NCBI RefSeq assembly: GCF_003313325.1 | Contig: NZ_QMHQ01000002.1 | Location: 682,001 to 746,000 of the forward strand | DNA: 64,000 bases | Direction of reading: 5' to 3' | Source of the DNA: Pedobacter namyangjuensis | Lineage (GTDB): Bacteria; Bacteroidota; Bacteroidia; Sphingobacteriales; Sphingobacteriaceae | Shown: positions 1 through 8,632 of the stretch, piece by piece | How positions within the stretch are numbered: position 1 is the first letter of the stretch | Layout of the letters: every line of letters begins with the position of its first letter | Position numbers and translations under genes: made by a program | Notes under the pieces: generated by a model | What the model saw: the letters and a program-made list of their open reading frames with translations, nothing else | What the model was told of the DNA's origin: nothing | Database searches by the model: none

Positions 1-907
1 TAGTAGCATTGCCCAAAAGGTTAGTCAACACCTGCTCCATACGCAAACGGTCTATATTTACCACACTGTCCGAATCAACAGACAAAGAAATAGCATGTGC
101 GCTGTAAGCTTGCGAGAGCATGTCTATTACTTCAGAAAGAAACGGACGGAAAGGAACCTGTTCACGTCTATATCCGAAAGAGCCGTTTTCCATCTGAGAA
201 ACATCCATCAGCTGTTTTACAAGGGCTGTAAGTTTGCTAGTTTGCAGATCAAGCTTGTCAATAACGTTTGCAAACCTCGGCTCAAAACCCTCCCTTTCTT
301 TTACCAGCATCTGAGTGTATGCTTTAAGAATGGTGAGTGGCGTTTTCATCTCATGGCTGGCTATCGAAATAAATTCATTCTTCTTTTCGTTTATTAGTTT
401 CTCGTGCTGTATTTCTAACTCTTGTTGCCCGGTAACTTTGTAAAGATGGTTTTTCTGGTTTTTGATTTCTTCATAAGCGTTTACTGGCCCGTCGGCAAGG
501 AAATATTTTTTGATGTCGGCAATCCTTGTTCGGTCTATTTTCAGCGAGCGAGGAATACCGATGGCCATCTCTATTATACAGCTTCCCTCACTTCTTTTAA
601 AAAGAAATTCGGGAACTAGTTTTTGGGCATAGAAAAAGCCGTTATCACCTCTATCAAGTCCATCCACTTCCTCAAATACTATGGTTGCCGCCATGGTGAA
701 ACGCGGATGGCTACCACCTATGCCTAATTGTAGATTACCCGTGTTGGTATGTTCGATAACCGTTCTTGCCACCTCAGAAACCGCTGTTGAAAAAGAAGTT
801 TGAGTAGCAATAGTTAAACCAATACGCTCGCCCACTGCCATACAGCGCCTATGAGCCAGCACAAGGTCCATTTCGTTTTCAAGCGTTATATTGATAATCT
901 CGGTCAT
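1..907 (-). CDS. Sensor histidine kinase, C-terminal part outside window
   Basis: Cytoplasmic histidine kinase whose 3' end lies beyond the left edge. The start ATG is at 907-905, two bases after the stop of the upstream gene, so the two are almost certainly co-transcribed. Residues about 1-150 contain no membrane helix. They carry a weak HATPase/anti-sigma-like signature (an N-box-like stretch SEVARTVIEH), but the later glycine boxes are not clear. A short coiled segment follows, then a typical HisKA region with FISIASHEMKTPL, where His is the phospho-acceptor. The start of the catalytic domain, with an N-box-like VLTNLLGNA, is at the edge. As last gene of the Rsb module it is a plausible output of the stressosome-like switch; that role is inference from position. 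Confidence 0.85.
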   Translation of the reverse strand, partial: MTEIINITLENEMDLVLAHRRCMAVGERIGLTIATQTSFSTAVSEVARTVIEHTNTGNLQLGIGGSHPRFTMAATIVFEEVDGLDRGDNGFFYAQKLVPEFLFKRSEGSCIIEMAIGIPRSLKIDRTRIADIKKYFLADGPVNAYEEIKNQKNHLYKVTGQQELEIQHEKLINEKKNEFISIASHEMKTPLTILKAYTQMLVKEREGFEPRFANVIDKLDLQTSKLTALVKQLMDVSQMENGSFGYRREQVPFRPFLSEVIDMLSQAYSAHAISLSVDSDSVVNIDRLRMEQVLTNLLGNAT

Positions 908-909
908 AA

Positions 910-1917
910 TTATTTATATCTGATTACAACAACCGACATATCATCTGTTTGTCTTGCATGATCTTTATAAATTGCCGCTGCAAGTATCGAAGGATCACAT
1001 TTCTGTATCATAGGATATTTTGACAGCTCCCAACGCGTTTTGATACCATCTGATGCCATTACCACTTGGTTATATTCATCTACAGAATATTGTTGCGAAT
1101 TCATTGTATTTGGAATGTTGTGTCCGACAATGCCATTGTAGGACATGTGATTTTTTGCCAGATTGGGTCCTAACCATCTTACGCCGATATTACCAATTCC
1201 AGCAGAAGTCCATGTGCGATTTTTCAGGTCCAAGCAAACCATGTTAGCAACCATTCCCCTAGTTCGTTTAATTGTACCATGCAAAAACCTCAAGGTTTGT
1301 ACTGGGTCGTTATCCGGACAAACGCGAAAATTCTTTTCGGCTTCATTAACAGCTAAGTTTGCTTCTGGCCCGTGCCCTAGACCGTCGCAAAGCATCAGTT
1401 TTATCACATCTTTAGATGATTTGTAAAAAAAACCATCGCCACTTGTAGTTTCACCTGGCTTGCTCAGTACGATGGGCCTAATGAATACTCCTTTAGCATT
1501 TTTTGCAGGCGTAGTGGCATAAACCCTGCTAAGCAATATTGTACCCCAATCCGTAAGGGAATATAGATCAAAAGTATCGGAAAGACGTTTTATGCTTCCC
1601 AGTCCATGGCCCAAGGTATTGCTGGAGGAAAATCCGTCCAGAATCATCTTTGATGGGTTTGCAATACCAGGCCCATTGTCAATGCATATGATTTCGAGAT
1701 AGGGATTTCCCTCTTCATAAAAACTCCCTACCAGTATTTCTCCATCATTTGCATATTTATAAAGATTACTCGTTATTTCGGCAACAATCAAATCTACTTC
1801 CGCCACTCTTTTTTGTGGTATGCCTAGTTCGACAGCCTTTTGGTGGATTTCTTTTTTTATCAGCGAAAAATAGCTTCTGTCACCAGCAGAAAATTTGGTG
1901 TGTGTTGCGTCAACCAT
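910..1917 (-). CDS. RsbT-like ATPase fused to SpoIIE/RsbX-type PP2C phosphatase
   Basis: Two-domain regulator of 335 residues. Residues about 1-130 are a GHKL/HATPase anti-sigma-type domain with N-box VAEITSNLYKYA, the motif DNGPGI and the glycine loop GHGLGSIKR. Residues about 145-335 are a SpoIIE/RsbX-like PP2C phosphatase with the metal-binding motif CDGLGHG and a late SDG metal-site motif. In Bacillus the equivalent activities are separate proteins: RsbT phosphorylates RsbR/RsbS, and RsbX removes the phosphates. The ORF overlaps the upstream rsbT-like gene by 8 bp and is followed 2 bp later by the histidine kinase. The likely job, inferred from family and place, is resetting the phosphorylation of the STAS proteins encoded just upstream. 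Confidence 0.88.
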   Translation of the reverse strand: MVDATHTKFSAGDRSYFSLIKKEIHQKAVELGIPQKRVAEVDLIVAEITSNLYKYANDGEILVGSFYEEGNPYLEIICIDNGPGIANPSKMILDGFSSSNTLGHGLGSIKRLSDTFDLYSLTDWGTILLSRVYATTPAKNAKGVFIRPIVLSKPGETTSGDGFFYKSSKDVIKLMLCDGLGHGPEANLAVNEAEKNFRVCPDNDPVQTLRFLHGTIKRTRGMVANMVCLDLKNRTWTSAGIGNIGVRWLGPNLAKNHMSYNGIVGHNIPNTMNSQQYSVDEYNQVVMASDGIKTRWELSKYPMIQKCDPSILAAAIYKDHARQTDDMSVVVIRYK

Positions 1918-2323
1918 TGGCCCATTTTAGAATCATTACCGTTGTACCCTCGCCCACCTTACTCTTGATGTCGAATTCGTTTACCAATCTTTTAGCTCCA
2001 GGCAAGCCTAAGCCCAAGCTGCGGCCTGTAGAGAATCCGTCACGCATAGCTTGAGGAATATCGGCAATACCAGGCCCCTTGTCGGCAAAAGTGAGCCGAA
2101 CTCCATTATCCCTACCTCGTGATACAATCTCCACCAGACAGGTACCTCCGTTGCCGTAACGTAGCATATTTCTAAGGAGTTCACTGGCCGCGGTGATTAA
2201 TTTGGTCTGGTTCAGAAGTCCCATTTTAATCTTAACCGCAACTTCTTTTACCCTGTTTCTTAGCAGCACCACGTCCTGTTCTCTCTGGACCTGTATGTTA
2301 TCTTTACTCAGCGAAAGAATCAT
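1910..2323 (-). CDS. rsbT: RsbT-like serine/threonine kinase (stressosome switch)
   Basis: Protein of 137 residues, the usual RsbT length. It is a single GHKL ATPase domain: N-box ASELLRNMLRYG, G1 box DKGPGI and glycine loop GLGLGLPGAKRL are all present. In the known system RsbT binds the RsbR/RsbS complex, phosphorylates both on Ser/Thr, and on release activates a downstream phosphatase. The start overlaps the end of the rsbS-like gene by 20 bp and the stop overlaps the next gene by 8 bp, which fits translational coupling. No SigB-type sigma factor is seen in this window, so the target in this organism is unknown. Confidence 0.9.
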   Translation of the reverse strand: MILSLSKDNIQVQREQDVVLLRNRVKEVAVKIKMGLLNQTKLITAASELLRNMLRYGNGGTCLVEIVSRGRDNGVRLTFADKGPGIADIPQAMRDGFSTGRSLGLGLPGAKRLVNEFDIKSKVGEGTTVMILKWANG

Positions 2324-2714
2324 CTTCTGGTGCTATTTCGTCATCGTCTTCCTGAACCGGTCCAATCATTTCCTGTAGCCGTTTCATCCCTCGTTCAACG
2401 TTTAAGGCGGTATGCACTCCATTTAGCGGAAGGCCAAGTTCAATAAGTGTAATGGCTACAGCAGGTTGCATGCCTACCACAACTGTTTCTGCATCTAGGA
2501 TTTTAGACATGCTGGCAATATTGCCAATGATGCGCCCCATAAACGAATCTACGATTGAAACCGCTGATATGTCTATAAGTACACCTCGTGCACTGGTCTT
2601 ATTTACCATCTGCACCAAGTCTGCCTCGAGGTTTAGTGCCAAACGATCATAAAGATCAACCTGGATGGTCACCAGCAAAAAGTTGCCCATCCTTAAAATA
2701 GGTATTTTATCCAT
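2304..2714 (-). CDS. rsbS: RsbS-like single STAS-domain protein
   Basis: STAS-domain protein of 136 residues. After the strand motif VLIDISAVSIVDSFMG, Ser57 lies at the site that RsbT phosphorylates in RsbS-type proteins. The C-terminal tail is acidic (DDDEIAPEDDS). In Bacillus, RsbS forms the core of the stressosome with RsbR paralogues and sequesters RsbT. Only 4 bp separate its start from the end of the rsbR-like gene, and it overlaps rsbT by 20 bp, giving the canonical R-S-T order. Function is assigned from domain, phospho-site and gene order together. Confidence 0.9.
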   Translation of the reverse strand: MDKIPILRMGNFLLVTIQVDLYDRLALNLEADLVQMVNKTSARGVLIDISAVSIVDSFMGRIIGNIASMSKILDAETVVVGMQPAVAITLIELGLPLNGVHTALNVERGMKRLQEMIGPVQEDDDEIAPEDDSFAE

Positions 2715-2718
2715 CTTC

Positions 2719-3579
2719 CTATTTGTTTTGAACCACCTGTTTTCTCACTTCTAGTCGCAATGTTCTAAATGCATAAGCCAAAGCACTTGCTAAAGAAGAC
2801 TTGGTAATGATGCTTGAAAGATCAATTCCTAAATGCACAACTGTCTGAGCAATTTCTGGGCGTATACCACTGATAATGCATTCAGCACCCATCAGTCTTG
2901 TTGCACTAACGGTTTTTATAAGATGTTGAGCTACCAGCGAATCTACTGCCGGAACTCCAGATATATCCAGAATAGCAATAGAAGATCCCGTGTCTACAAT
3001 CTCTTGTAGTAAATTCTCCATTACAATCTGCGTACGCTGGCTATCAAGTGTTCCTATAATTGGAAGTGCTAAAATACCGTCCCATACTCTGATCACTGGT
3101 GTGGAAATCTCGGCTATTTCATCAGTTTGGCGAAGAATTACTTCTTCACGTCCCTTGATAAATGTTTCAAAGGTTACCACCGTAAGCCCATCCATTATAC
3201 GGTTAATTTTCCTGCTTTCTTCAAAAAGCATTTTGGGATCATCACCAATCTGTTCCTGCAACACCTCAAGTATCGCCTCCTTCAAAGAATACACAAATTT
3301 TCCCGTCTCGCGTGGAGAAAATCCCTGCCTTGCACGGGTAATGGCAATTCCTCCTAAGATTTCTATAACCGGGCTCCAATTGTCCCCATCAAGGTCCGTA
3401 GATCCTCCGGCACCGATGTTAGCTACCAATGAGCCTACCAGCTCCTCAGACTGCGCTCGGAGTTCTTCGTTGGTAATCAGGTCTTCACGAAGCCCTTCGT
3501 CTTCCAACTGGTTTTTCATCCAAAGTTCAAGGATGTTTTTTTTTTGATTTTCTAGCAATTTTGCAATATTAAATGGCAT
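2719..3579 (-). CDS. rsbR: RsbR-like stressosome sensor protein
   Basis: Protein of 286 residues with the RsbR layout: an all-helical N-terminal sensory domain (about 1-150, rich in charged helices, no haem- or flavin-binding motif that I can recognise) and a C-terminal STAS domain (about 165-275). Thr177 in PIIGTLDSQRT and Ser214 in AVDSLVAQHL fall at the two positions equivalent to the Thr residues that RsbT phosphorylates in Bacillus RsbRA; the second is Ser here. It is first in the R-S-T-(T/X)-HK gene set, preceded by 221 bp without a gene, where the operon promoter should lie. I could not find a convincing Bacteroidetes promoter box there. The signal sensed is unknown. Confidence 0.9.
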   Translation of the reverse strand: MPFNIAKLLENQKKNILELWMKNQLEDEGLREDLITNEELRAQSEELVGSLVANIGAGGSTDLDGDNWSPVIEILGGIAITRARQGFSPRETGKFVYSLKEAILEVLQEQIGDDPKMLFEESRKINRIMDGLTVVTFETFIKGREEVILRQTDEIAEISTPVIRVWDGILALPIIGTLDSQRTQIVMENLLQEIVDTGSSIAILDISGVPAVDSLVAQHLIKTVSATRLMGAECIISGIRPEIAQTVVHLGIDLSSIITKSSLASALAYAFRTLRLEVRKQVVQNK

Positions 3580-3800
3580 GTCGAATGAGCAGTTTAAATT
3601 CTTAGGTTATCCCTTTCAGTCAGTATTCTGTTAATTAGCCCGTAAGTTACCATTGTTAAGCCACATAATAAAATTTTAATAAATAGCGATGATATCAGCT
3701 TTCAGAATTTCGCAAGATTATTCCCGGATTTGCCTATTTGCTAAGCTTAAATGCTACATTTTAATTGCATGCTGCTATTAAACCACAGGGTTTGGTCATG

Positions 3801-4091
3801 CTAAATGGAATCACCGTGCATTTTATTATGAAACCTGATTTGGTCGCGAATACTGTGCAGTAAGGGCAGGTCTAACTCACAGCCTTGGCTTTCGCAATGC
3901 GCATGGTCTTTCTCGTCCAACAACACCGTTCCGATGCTTCCATCCTCGTCAAAAATCTCATACCGTTGCTGGCCCAATGGGCGGATCGAAAAAAATCTCC
4001 CCTTATCTCCATCTACTACCTCTATCCTAAATTGTTGCAACAACCTCTCATTCCCTGTTGTTTTCTGGTTGAATTCGGTTTTCTCTTCCAT
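3801..4091 (-). CDS. Small soluble hypothetical protein, 96 residues
   Basis: Not recognised. The protein is hydrophilic, with no signal peptide or membrane helix. It contains an acidic N-terminus, a central strand-rich segment (FSIRPLGQQRYEIFDEDG) and a Cys pair around 65-70. It lies on the same strand as the sensory genes, 221 bp upstream of the rsbR-like gene, with typical codon use for the region. It could be a small regulatory or adaptor protein, but nothing in the sequence decides this. Confidence 0.6.
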   Translation of the reverse strand: MEEKTEFNQKTTGNERLLQQFRIEVVDGDKGRFFSIRPLGQQRYEIFDEDGSIGTVLLDEKDHAHCESQGCELDLPLLHSIRDQIRFHNKMHGDSI

Positions 4092-4259
4092 AACGTTGTA
4101 TTTTAGTTAACAAACAACATCTCAGGTATATTGTTGCGAATATTATTAACGTAGTTGAAAATGACTTTGTAGAATGTTTTCCAGCACTTTTTAAAAATAG
4201 CGGATCGTTATTCGACAAACAAACACGATAGGCTAAAAAAATTAAGGAATTTCTGTCTT

Positions 4260-4646
4260 CTATTGCAGATGGCTATCTATATTTTTCCGAAAATAAAAGA
4301 ATAAAACTGTTAGCACTACCAAATAAGGCATGCAAAACAGAATTCCAGGCCAAGGTTGGTCCCACATTGCCAGCAACGAAAAAAACACAAAAACAATAGG
4401 CAACATAAAAAAACTTAGTGCACTCCAAATAGCTCTAGATCTAACCCGATCGTTAAGGTTGAAAAAAATAGGTATAGTCATAAAAGAAAGACAAAGGTTA
4501 ATACCTATTGCAATACCATAAGGTAGATTACCGAAGTCGCTATCATCCGCTCCAATATATCTAAGCGAGGATAAAACAAATACGCCCAGCAAGCTGATAA
4601 CGGAAGAAACAAGAAAACATATAACAATTAACCTAAGATATTTCAT
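4260..4646 (-). CDS. Small integral membrane protein, four predicted helices
   Basis: Protein of 128 residues with four hydrophobic stretches (about residues 5-28, 42-62, 75-95 and 100-120) joined by short polar loops. The first overlaps what would be a signal anchor (LIVICFLVSSVISLLGVFVL). It ends in a short charged tail. The family is not recognised. It stands alone between the receiver gene and the small ORF at 3801-4091, on the same strand as all its neighbours, so a link to the sensory genes is possible but unproven. Confidence 0.65.
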   Translation of the reverse strand: MKYLRLIVICFLVSSVISLLGVFVLSSLRYIGADDSDFGNLPYGIAIGINLCLSFMTIPIFFNLNDRVRSRAIWSALSFFMLPIVFVFFSLLAMWDQPWPGILFCMPYLVVLTVLFFYFRKNIDSHLQ

Positions 4647-4883
4647 AATGTATTAATTCGTCTGTTTTAAAAACGAACAGATAGTAGCAATGTTTCACTA
4701 ATCCTAAATAAACCCAAAGTTTCAAAAAGGAAATCATCGCTAGTTAGAATAAATTTTTATGTACAACAACCCTACAGTTGAGCCAACAACTGACGCAAAG
4801 TATATGTAAATTATTAAACCTAAACGCTAAAATTTCATACTTGGCTTCCGCTTCGCAAAAGCAGATTGTAGTACTCTTTCCAA

Positions 4884-5252
4884 CTAACAGTAATCAAGCG
4901 GACGAGCTATGACTTCCAACAAATGATCAATGTCAAATGGTTTTGCAACAAACGCGGTTGCTCCGGCAGCCATCGCTATTTTGCGTCCTTCATTACTGGC
5001 TGAAACTGCCACAACCGGGAGATTTTTGAAAGTCGGCATTCCGCGGATTGTTTGCAGAATCATATCACCTGAAAGAACTGGCATCCAAAGATCGAGCACC
5101 ACCAAATCCGGGCACTCTTTTTCGATAAGTAACTTAACTTTTAGACTATCCATTTCGGCTATTACGTGGTAACCCTGCTCATCCAGAATAATCTCCATAA
5201 GATCCATTATGCCTGCATCATCATCGCATATTAAAATTTTTTTTCTATTCAT
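4884..5252 (-). CDS. Single-domain response regulator (CheY-like receiver)
   Basis: Stand-alone receiver of about 122 residues starting at MNRKKILICDDDAG. A longer reading frame exists upstream, but the ATG at 5252-5250 gives the usual receiver start and overlaps the stop of the LOV kinase gene by 8 bp. The acidic pocket CDDD, the phospho-acceptor Asp in VVLDLWMP, the conserved Ser in VAVSAS and the Lys in FVAKPFD are all present. No output domain follows, so it should act by protein contact. Its coupled position makes it the likely partner of the LOV histidine kinase. Confidence 0.93.
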   Translation of the reverse strand: MNRKKILICDDDAGIMDLMEIILDEQGYHVIAEMDSLKVKLLIEKECPDLVVLDLWMPVLSGDMILQTIRGMPTFKNLPVVAVSASNEGRKIAMAAGATAFVAKPFDIDHLLEVIARPLDYC

Positions 5253-6795
5253 CTTCGCTCCCGCCTTTAGGAAGGGTAAAGCTGAAAGTGGATCCTTTTC
5301 CCTTTTCACTTTCTACCCATAATGTACCCTTGTGGTTTTTGATAATCTGGTCACAAATGTAAAGTCCGATACCCATGCCTGGAAAATGCTTCTGTATTTC
5401 GCTGCTCCTGTAGAATCTTTCAAAAACTCTTTTCGCATCTTCTGCATTCATACCCAAACCATCATCCTTTACCGAAAGCTTAACATACTCGCTTACATTG
5501 TTGATTTCAACCAGAATATTTCCGCCATCCGGCGCATATTTTACCGCATTGGAAAGAAGGTTGTTCAGAACCTGTATGATGTGCGATTCATCAGCCTCTA
5601 CCACGGCATTTGTTTTACCCTGCACAATGATTTTATGGGTATTTGTTGATGACTGCATTGCATCAACTGCATCCATTACCATTTTATCGAAGTCGAAATT
5701 AGACTTGTGCAACGTAATATTGCCCGTCTGAATCTTCGATACGTCCAATAGTTCGCCTATAAGGTTGTTCAACCTATCTACGTTGGTGGAAACCTTTGAA
5801 AGTGTCGATAGAAATTTTTCCGAGGCATCTTTAGGCACGCTACGTTCCAACACCTGCATAAATCCTTTTATGGTGGTTAGTGGGGTTTTGAGTTCATGGC
5901 TGGCAATAGAAAGGAAATCATCCTTACGTCGTTCTATTTCCCTCTTTTCAGTTATATCCTCAATAGCCAAAAGAATTTGGTCTTTAAATTGGCCTTCGAG
6001 CTCTACCCGATAGGCATTTAGCAACATCAGTTTTTTACCGATATGTGGGAAGTCGTGTTCTACCTCAAAATCTACAACCGGATTATTGGTTGGCAAAATT
6101 TTAACCAGCAATTCCTTGAGTTGGGGGATATCCCATTGGTTATTACCCAAGGCATATAGATTTTTTCCCAAAGTATCCTCAAGGTTTACCTTAAAGGTTC
6201 TTAAAAAATGATAGTTTGCACTAAGTACAACGAAGTTTGGGTCGAGCACCAACAAGCCTTCCCGCATAGTCTCTATGATACTCGTCAGAAAAGCTTCACT
6301 TTCCTTTAAAGCGGAGGTGCGTTCTACAATCTTTTGTTCCATCAGCAACTTCTGCTGTCGCAGATCGTGCTCTGTTTTTTTTCTTTCTGTAACATCATTC
6401 TGAACACCAATAAAATGGCTGATTGCTCCTTTTTCGTCCCTTACGGGAGCCATGAAAAGCTCGTTCCAGAACAAATCACCGTTCTTACGATAATTTCTTA
6501 TCTCTACCTTGCATTCAACTCCTTTCGAAATTGATTCAGCTAATATTGCCCTTGCAGGCTGATCGCGGTCGTCTGCTTGTAGAAACCGACAATTATGTCC
6601 GATTATCTCATTACGACGATAGCCACTAATCAACTCGAAGGCATTGTTGCAGTACACAATGGGATTATCTCGCTGGTTATTGTCTGTTATGATTATTCCA
6701 GATATCGATGAATCAAGCGCTTGGGTAAGCAAATCAAAGTTATCTTTTACCGAATCTCCTGAGAGATTGAATCGTCCTTTTTTAAACTCGTGCAA
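5245..6795 (-). CDS. LOV-domain (blue-light) sensor histidine kinase
   Basis: Cytoplasmic hybrid of 516 residues. Residues about 20-145 form a PAS domain of the LOV type: NPIVYCNNAFELISGY is followed by GHNCRFLQ, in which Cys69 is the residue that makes the flavin adduct in LOV photoreceptors, then IRNYRKNGDLFWNEL and HFIGVQNDVTERK. Residues about 168-285 are a second PAS domain with the LGNNQWDIPQL pattern. HisKA (SIASHELKTPL) and HATPase_c (NLLSNAVKYA, DDGLGM, GMGIGLYI, GKGSTFSF) follow. The stop overlaps the receiver gene start by 8 bp. Photoreception is inferred from the intact Cys and flavin-pocket motifs. The photolyase/cryptochrome genes 7-10 kb away suggest a shared light theme. Confidence 0.93.
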   Translation of the reverse strand: MHEFKKGRFNLSGDSVKDNFDLLTQALDSSISGIIITDNNQRDNPIVYCNNAFELISGYRRNEIIGHNCRFLQADDRDQPARAILAESISKGVECKVEIRNYRKNGDLFWNELFMAPVRDEKGAISHFIGVQNDVTERKKTEHDLRQQKLLMEQKIVERTSALKESEAFLTSIIETMREGLLVLDPNFVVLSANYHFLRTFKVNLEDTLGKNLYALGNNQWDIPQLKELLVKILPTNNPVVDFEVEHDFPHIGKKLMLLNAYRVELEGQFKDQILLAIEDITEKREIERRKDDFLSIASHELKTPLTTIKGFMQVLERSVPKDASEKFLSTLSKVSTNVDRLNNLIGELLDVSKIQTGNITLHKSNFDFDKMVMDAVDAMQSSTNTHKIIVQGKTNAVVEADESHIIQVLNNLLSNAVKYAPDGGNILVEINNVSEYVKLSVKDDGLGMNAEDAKRVFERFYRSSEIQKHFPGMGIGLYICDQIIKNHKGTLWVESEKGKGSTFSFTLPKGGSEDE

Positions 6796-6897
6796 ACGTT
6801 ATTTTTTTAGTGAACAATAGGGTGTATGCAAATTCTCATAATCGCATATTCACCATTGATATTAACAATTTAATTGCGCTCGTAGTTTTTTAAAATT

Positions 6898-7242
6898 TTA
6901 CAACGCATTGTTGTGCACCCTTAACTGATTGTGTGCCATAGAAGCTAGTTTTGATACAAATGCAAATGCATCACAATCACACGCTATGCCTTGGTCAATT
7001 AACCAATCCATTACTTCTTTCTTATCTTCCGGAAGGTTGAGTTGCAAAAATCTACCAGTAAGTTCCATGTCTCGGTCGCAACCATAGTGGTTAACTCCAT
7101 ACTTTAAGTGCTCCATCAAGCGCATCATCAACAACCCGTCTATGGGAAGAGTATTCATCCATTCGTCAAGTTCCTTCGCGTTGCGTAATTCTCTACAACT
7201 ATTAACGAAATATCCCGGCAAGTTGTCCATTTTTAAAAGCAT
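6898..7242 (-). CDS. Hypothetical protein, 114 residues
   Basis: Not recognised. Soluble, helical and acidic, with several Cys (CRELRN, GCDRD, ACDCDAF) and no signal peptide. Two nearby ATG codons could serve as start (first residue or residue 5). It lies upstream of the LOV kinase gene on the same strand, 102 bp away, so it may or may not share its promoter. Codon use looks normal for the region. Confidence 0.5.
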   Translation of the reverse strand: MLLKMDNLPGYFVNSCRELRNAKELDEWMNTLPIDGLLMMRLMEHLKYGVNHYGCDRDMELTGRFLQLNLPEDKKEVMDWLIDQGIACDCDAFAFVSKLASMAHNQLRVHNNAL

Positions 7243-7482
7243 AGGTTAACACGTTTTTGAAACCGATTTTTAGCGAAACAATAACAACAAATTGTTAAAG
7301 TTGTTTTTAAAACGATAATTGCTTGTTCGTAATGACATTATAATATAATAGATGGTTTTTTAAATCTGATTTAGTAAGCAACAATAAAATACATGAGCAT
7401 TTATGAAAGTTGAAAATACCCCAATAAAAGCCATATAAAAAAAAAGCAATTTTTGCTAGCTGTAATAATCGCCTGTCGGATG

Positions 7483-7755
7483 CTATCCGTAGATACTGAG
7501 CAGGATGAGCCAAGTGCAGAACCCTACCGGTGCAAGAACAGCAGCACTAATCAAAAGGGCTTTTGCAATTTCCCGTTTTCCTATCGCCAACAGCACAAGT
7601 CCAATAACCACGTTAAATCCGGCATGCAATGCTATACATACACCCGCACCAATAGCAAGATTGAATCCCCTGTCTGACGCCGCTGATCCCGTTATGATTA
7701 GTGCGCAGTAAATCGCTAACACTAGTAAATTAATGATTAAGGCCTTTATCAACAT
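7483..7755 (-). CDS. Small membrane protein, about three helices
   Basis: Protein of 90 residues with three hydrophobic stretches (about 3-23, 32-57 and 66-88) and very short loops. The family is not recognised. It is rich in Ala, Ile, Val and Leu, which reverse frames of coding DNA seldom produce. It lies alone, with AT-rich DNA on both sides. Confidence 0.5.
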   Translation of the reverse strand: MLIKALIINLLVLAIYCALIITGSAASDRGFNLAIGAGVCIALHAGFNVVIGLVLLAIGKREIAKALLISAAVLAPVGFCTWLILLSIYG

Positions 7756-8045
7756 ATTGAGTGAATATTCTTTTCACGATTAGAACATCGAGTAATACTC
7801 AAAAGTTTTTATATTCCCTATCATAAACTCCTTCGCCCTCGCCAAAAACAATTCTGTTATCCGAGATGGATGTACTGGGTTGTCATCCTCCCCAACTTTA
7901 CAAAACGTGATTATCTTTATAAATGCTACGAATTAACTCTTCGTAACTCTTTTTAGATTCCACAATCGCAGAACGAAGCCATGACGATATAACGGCAAAA
8001 CTAAAAACTCTAAATGTTGTTTAACTACAAACAATCAGACAATAC

Positions 8046-8519
8046 ATGGAACTAGAACCAGAAATGCTTATCCACGCTTCGCGAATTGGAAACATTGACG
8101 TGCTAAAGGAACTTATAAAGGGCAAAGCCAAACTTGATGTGCACGACCCAAAAGGCTATACTCCGCTCATAATCGCCTGCTACAATAACCAGTACGAGGC
8201 GGCGAAAATACTGATCGAACATGGCGCTAACATAAACGCAACCGACGCTGGTGGAAATACCGCACTGATGGGCGCAGCGTTTAAGGGATACCCAGACATT
8301 GCAGAACTTTTAATAAACAACGGCGCAGACCTAAACTTGCAACATGGCAACGGCGGAACGGCTTTGATGTTCGCAACCATGTTCGGTCGCAATGATATGG
8401 TGAAGTTGCTATTGCTACACGGTGCGGATGCGAGCATATGTGATTCAAGGGGTCTTAGGGCAACCGACCTTGCTGCGCAGCAAGGTAACCAAGAGGCAAT
8501 CCAATTGCTTTCCGCTTAG
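8046..8519 (+). CDS. Ankyrin-repeat protein next to catalase
   Basis: Protein of 157 residues made almost wholly of ankyrin repeats, about four units of 33 residues from residue 38 on. Diagnostic pieces are KGYTPLIIACYNNQYEAAKI, GGNTALMGAAFKG, GTALMFATMFGRNDMVKLLL and SRGLRATDLAAQQGNQEAI. No signal peptide is seen, so it is probably cytoplasmic. It converges on the large catalase gene, with a symmetrical terminator between them. In Pseudomonas an ankyrin protein (AnkB) encoded beside katB is needed for full catalase activity, so a helper role here is a reasonable inference, although the arrangement here is convergent, not an operon. Confidence 0.85.
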   Translation: MELEPEMLIHASRIGNIDVLKELIKGKAKLDVHDPKGYTPLIIACYNNQYEAAKILIEHGANINATDAGGNTALMGAAFKGYPDIAELLINNGADLNLQHGNGGTALMFATMFGRNDMVKLLLLHGADASICDSRGLRATDLAAQQGNQEAIQLLSA

Positions 8520-8586
8520 GCGACGAGGCCATCCATTGCGCTTAAATTATCTTCATCCGATTATTTTACTATCGAAATCATACCAT

Positions 8587-8616
8587 AAAAAAAGTCCCTT
8601 TAAAGGGACTTTTTTT
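8587..8616. terminator. Bidirectional rho-independent terminator
   Basis: A perfect 30-bp palindrome centred at 8601/8602, with core AAGTCCCTTTAAAGGGACTT and A-runs on the left and T-runs on the right. It sits between two converging genes (ankyrin and catalase) and so can end transcription in both directions. Confidence 0.9.
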
Positions 8617-8632
8617 ATTCTCATTTTCCAGA

